DNA from: Tannerellaceae bacterium
GTDB lineage: Bacteria; Bacteroidota; Bacteroidia; Bacteroidales; Tannerellaceae
Direction of reading: 5' to 3'
DNA: 5,430 bases
Assembly (NCBI GenBank): GCA_031265595.1
Contig: JAISCM010000229.1
Coordinates: 1-5,430 of the forward strand
Shown here one piece after another: positions 3,333 through 5,430 of this stretch. A program made the position numbers and the translations under genes. How positions within the stretch are numbered: position 1 is the first letter of the stretch; each line of letters opens with the position of its first letter. The notes below the pieces were generated by a model. That model was given only the letters and a program-made list of their open reading frames with translations. It was not told the origin of the DNA and made no database searches.

Positions 3333-5430
3333 ATGAAAGTATTGAAATTCGGCGGAACGTCCGTAGGTTCCGTAGAAAGCATTTTAAACGTAAAAAAAAT
3401 AGTAGAGGCCATCGAAGAGCCTGTAGTAGTAATCGTTTCGGCGCTGGGCGGGATAACCGACAAACTGATCAGTACCTCCGCCATGGCATCGAAAGGCGAT
3501 GTGGCCTACGAAAAAGAATTATCCGAAATAATCGCCCGCCACCTGGATGTAATAGAAGGCGTAGTACAAGACAATACGCTGCGGATGGACGTACAAAGAC
3601 AAGTGATGTATTTACTCGACGAGCTATCTAATATATATAAAGGTATCTATCTTATTAATGACCTGTCGCCCAAAACGTCTGATGCGATAGTAAGCTATGG
3701 CGAACGCATCTCGTCCCTTATTCTGTCTAATGTCATTAAAGACGCCCGCTTATTCGATTCGCGCAAATTTATCAAGACGGTCAAGCAGTTCAACAAACAT
3801 ACGGTAGACTTTGATTTGACGAATAAATTGATAAAGGAAACGTTCACCCCGCTGCCCGCTGTCTCTTTAGCGCCGGGATTTATCTCTTCAAGCAAAGAAA
3901 ATGGAGAGGTTACCAACCTGGGGCGCGGAGGCTCGGATTATACGGCAGCTATTCTGGCAACGGCGCTGGATGCCTCGATCCTGGAAATATGGACGGATGT
4001 AGACGGCTTTATGACTGCCGACCCGCGCGTGATCAGTTCGGCTTATGTGATAGACAGGCTTAGCTTTACCGAGGCGATGGAGCTGTGTAATTTCGGAGCG
4101 AAAGTAATTTACCCGCCCACCATCTACCCTGTTTACCATAAGAATATACCCATCCTTATACGGAATACATTCAATCCGGAAGCCCCCGGAACCTACATCT
4201 CCAAAGAGCGTAGCAACGGAGAAGCCAAGTCTATCATTAAAGGGATCTCTTCTATCAACGATACCTGCCTTATTACTGTACAGGGCTTGGGTATGGTAGG
4301 TGTTATCGGCGTAAATTACCGCATCTTCCGCACCTTGGCAAAGAATGGCATCAGCGTGTTTATGGTATCCCAGGCAAGTTCGGAAAACAATACGACTTTT
4401 GCTGTCCGCAATGCCGACGCTGACTTGTCGGTAAGCGTATTGAATGAGGAGTTTGCCATTGAACGCTCACAAGGTGAGATAGATGAGATCACAGCCGAAA
4501 AGGAATTGGCTACCGTAGCGATCGTAGGCGAAAATATGAAACGGACGCCGGGTATTGCCGGAAAGCTGTTCGGCACATTGGGCCGGGCCGGCATCAGTGT
4601 GATAGCTTGTGCGCAAGGGGCTTCGGAAACGAATATATCGTTCGTCATCAAGCATAAGTACCTTCGGAAGGCGCTGAACTCTATCCACGATTCGTTCTTT
4701 CTATCAGAATATAAAGTGTTAAACCTCTTTCTTGTAGGGATTGGTACGGTAGGTAAAAAGCTATTAGAGCAAATACGCAACCAGCAGGCTACGCTGATGG
4801 AACAGAACAGCCTCAAGCTGCGGGTGGTAGGTATTGCCAATTCAAAGAAGCTACTACTCAATCGCCAGGGGTTGAACCTGGATACCTGCATCCGCGAGTT
4901 GAAAGAAAAGGGAGAAGACAGTTCACCCCGGCACCTGTGCGACGAGATCGTGCAAATGAATATTTTCAATTCCGTATTTATCGACTGCACGGCCAGCCCG
5001 GAGATAGCGGAAATCTATTCCGAGCTGTTGAAGAATAACATATCCGTGGTAGCGGCCAATAAAATGGCGGCCTCATCCTCTTACAACAACTATACCAGCC
5101 TGAAAGATACAGCCCGCCAACGGGATGTAAAGTTCTTGTTTGAAACAAACGTAGGCGCCGGGCTTCCGATCATTAATACAATGAACGACCTGATAAACAG
5201 CGGCGACCATATACTAAGGCTGGAGGCTGTTCTTTCGGGAACGCTCAATTTCATTTTCAATACCTTGAGCGCAGATATTCCTTTCAGCCAGGCAATACAA
5301 ATGGCAAAAGAAGCCAACTATGCCGAACCCGACCCCCGCATTGACCTGAGCGGTAAGGATGTGATCCGCAAATTGGTGATACTGGCCCGCGAAGCCGGCT
5401 ATAAGATAGAACAAAAGGATGTAAAGGTAA
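3333..5430 (+). CDS. thrA: Bifunctional aspartokinase / homoserine dehydrogenase I (3' end outside window)
   Basis: The enzyme phosphorylates aspartate and, in its second half, reduces aspartate semialdehyde to homoserine, the first and third steps to threonine and methionine. The kinase domain comes first: KFGGTSV (5-11), SALGGITD (36-43), SYGER (121-125), NLGRGGSD (195-202) and WTDVDGFMTADPR (220-232). Two ACT regulatory domains follow, around VQGLGMVGVIGV (316-327) and VAIVGENM (395-402), as in enzymes inhibited by threonine. The dehydrogenase has the nucleotide-binding motif GIGTVG (469-474), VVAANK (572-577), FETNVGAGLP (603-612), SGTLNF (635-640) and EPDPRIDLSGKD (665-676). The frame is open for 699 codons to the window edge; members are usually about 810-820 residues, so some 110 C-terminal residues are missing. 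The ATG at 3333 gives the family's typical N-terminus and sits after an A-rich stretch. In related Bacteroidales, genes for the rest of threonine synthesis commonly follow; that is not visible here. Confidence 0.97.
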   Translation, partial: MKVLKFGGTSVGSVESILNVKKIVEAIEEPVVVIVSALGGITDKLISTSAMASKGDVAYEKELSEIIARHLDVIEGVVQDNTLRMDVQRQVMYLLDELSNIYKGIYLINDLSPKTSDAIVSYGERISSLILSNVIKDARLFDSRKFIKTVKQFNKHTVDFDLTNKLIKETFTPLPAVSLAPGFISSSKENGEVTNLGRGGSDYTAAILATALDASILEIWTDVDGFMTADPRVISSAYVIDRLSFTEAMELCNFGAKVIYPPTIYPVYHKNIPILIRNTFNPEAPGTYISKERSNGEAKSIIKGISSINDTCLITVQGLGMVGVIGVNYRIFRTLAKNGISVFMVSQASSENNTTFAVRNADADLSVSVLNEEFAIERSQGEIDEITAEKELATVAIVGENMKRTPGIAGKLFGTLGRAGISVIACAQGASETNISFVIKHKYLRKALNSIHDSFFLSEYKVLNLFLVGIGTVGKKLLEQIRNQQATLMEQNSLKLRVVGIANSKKLLLNRQGLNLDTCIRELKEKGEDSSPRHLCDEIVQMNIFNSVFIDCTASPEIAEIYSELLKNNISVVAANKMAASSSYNNYTSLKDTARQRDVKFLFETNVGAGLPIINTMNDLINSGDHILRLEAVLSGTLNFIFNTLSADIPFSQAIQMAKEANYAEPDPRIDLSGKDVIRKLVILAREAGYKIEQKDVKV

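Noticed and set aside
4316..4990. Minus-strand frame of 224 codons inside thrA, with others at 3248-3484, 3695-3916, 3888-4139, 4467-4688, 5090-5317 and 5214-5414
   Set aside because: All are antisense to a continuous, motif-rich thrA reading frame and show no domain of their own.

Overview
The window looks like chromosomal DNA of a Bacteroidota (Bacteroidales) bacterium, plausibly near Parabacteroides or Bacteroides. The reasons are A-rich start regions with no clear Shine-Dalgarno, several close matches to the Bacteroidales promoter (TTTG, about 19-21 nt, then TAnnTTTG), a fused aspartokinase-homoserine dehydrogenase of the ThrA type, and CCCCCTAAAGGGGG palindromes. Genus level is a guess from style, not from a search.

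Layout. Positions 1-249 hold a composite repeat region: a five-copy 23-bp tandem array flanked on both sides by oppositely oriented C/G-rich blocks built on a CCCCCTAAAGGGGG palindrome. The right-hand block runs into the 3' end of a minus-strand sodium:solute symporter gene (169-1683) and gives the protein a proline-rich tail. Upstream of that gene, 1684-2097 holds its promoter, an array of eight 7-bp half-sites in alternating orientation at exact 11-bp spacing (1819-1902), and the promoter of the next gene. A plus-strand DUF695-type gene (2098-2535) and a minus-strand Dps-like ferritin gene (2605-3003) converge on a hairpin that probably terminates both. From 3004 to 3332 lies a divergent control region with two back-to-back promoters, a 52-bp near-perfect palindrome between them, and a 24-codon candidate leader ORF. 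The plus-strand thrA gene starts at 3333 and runs off the window end after 699 codons.

How they fit together. thrA supplies the first and third steps from aspartate to homoserine, and so to threonine and methionine. The Dps-like protein handles iron and peroxide stress. The symporter imports an unidentified solute with sodium. The DUF695 gene has no known role. There is no evident pathway joining the four genes. No mobile-element gene, CRISPR array, tRNA or rRNA was seen. The most unusual material is non-coding: the two phased palindromic arrays bracketing the symporter, the repeat-derived protein tail, the large palindrome shared by dps and thrA, and the possible thrA leader peptide.
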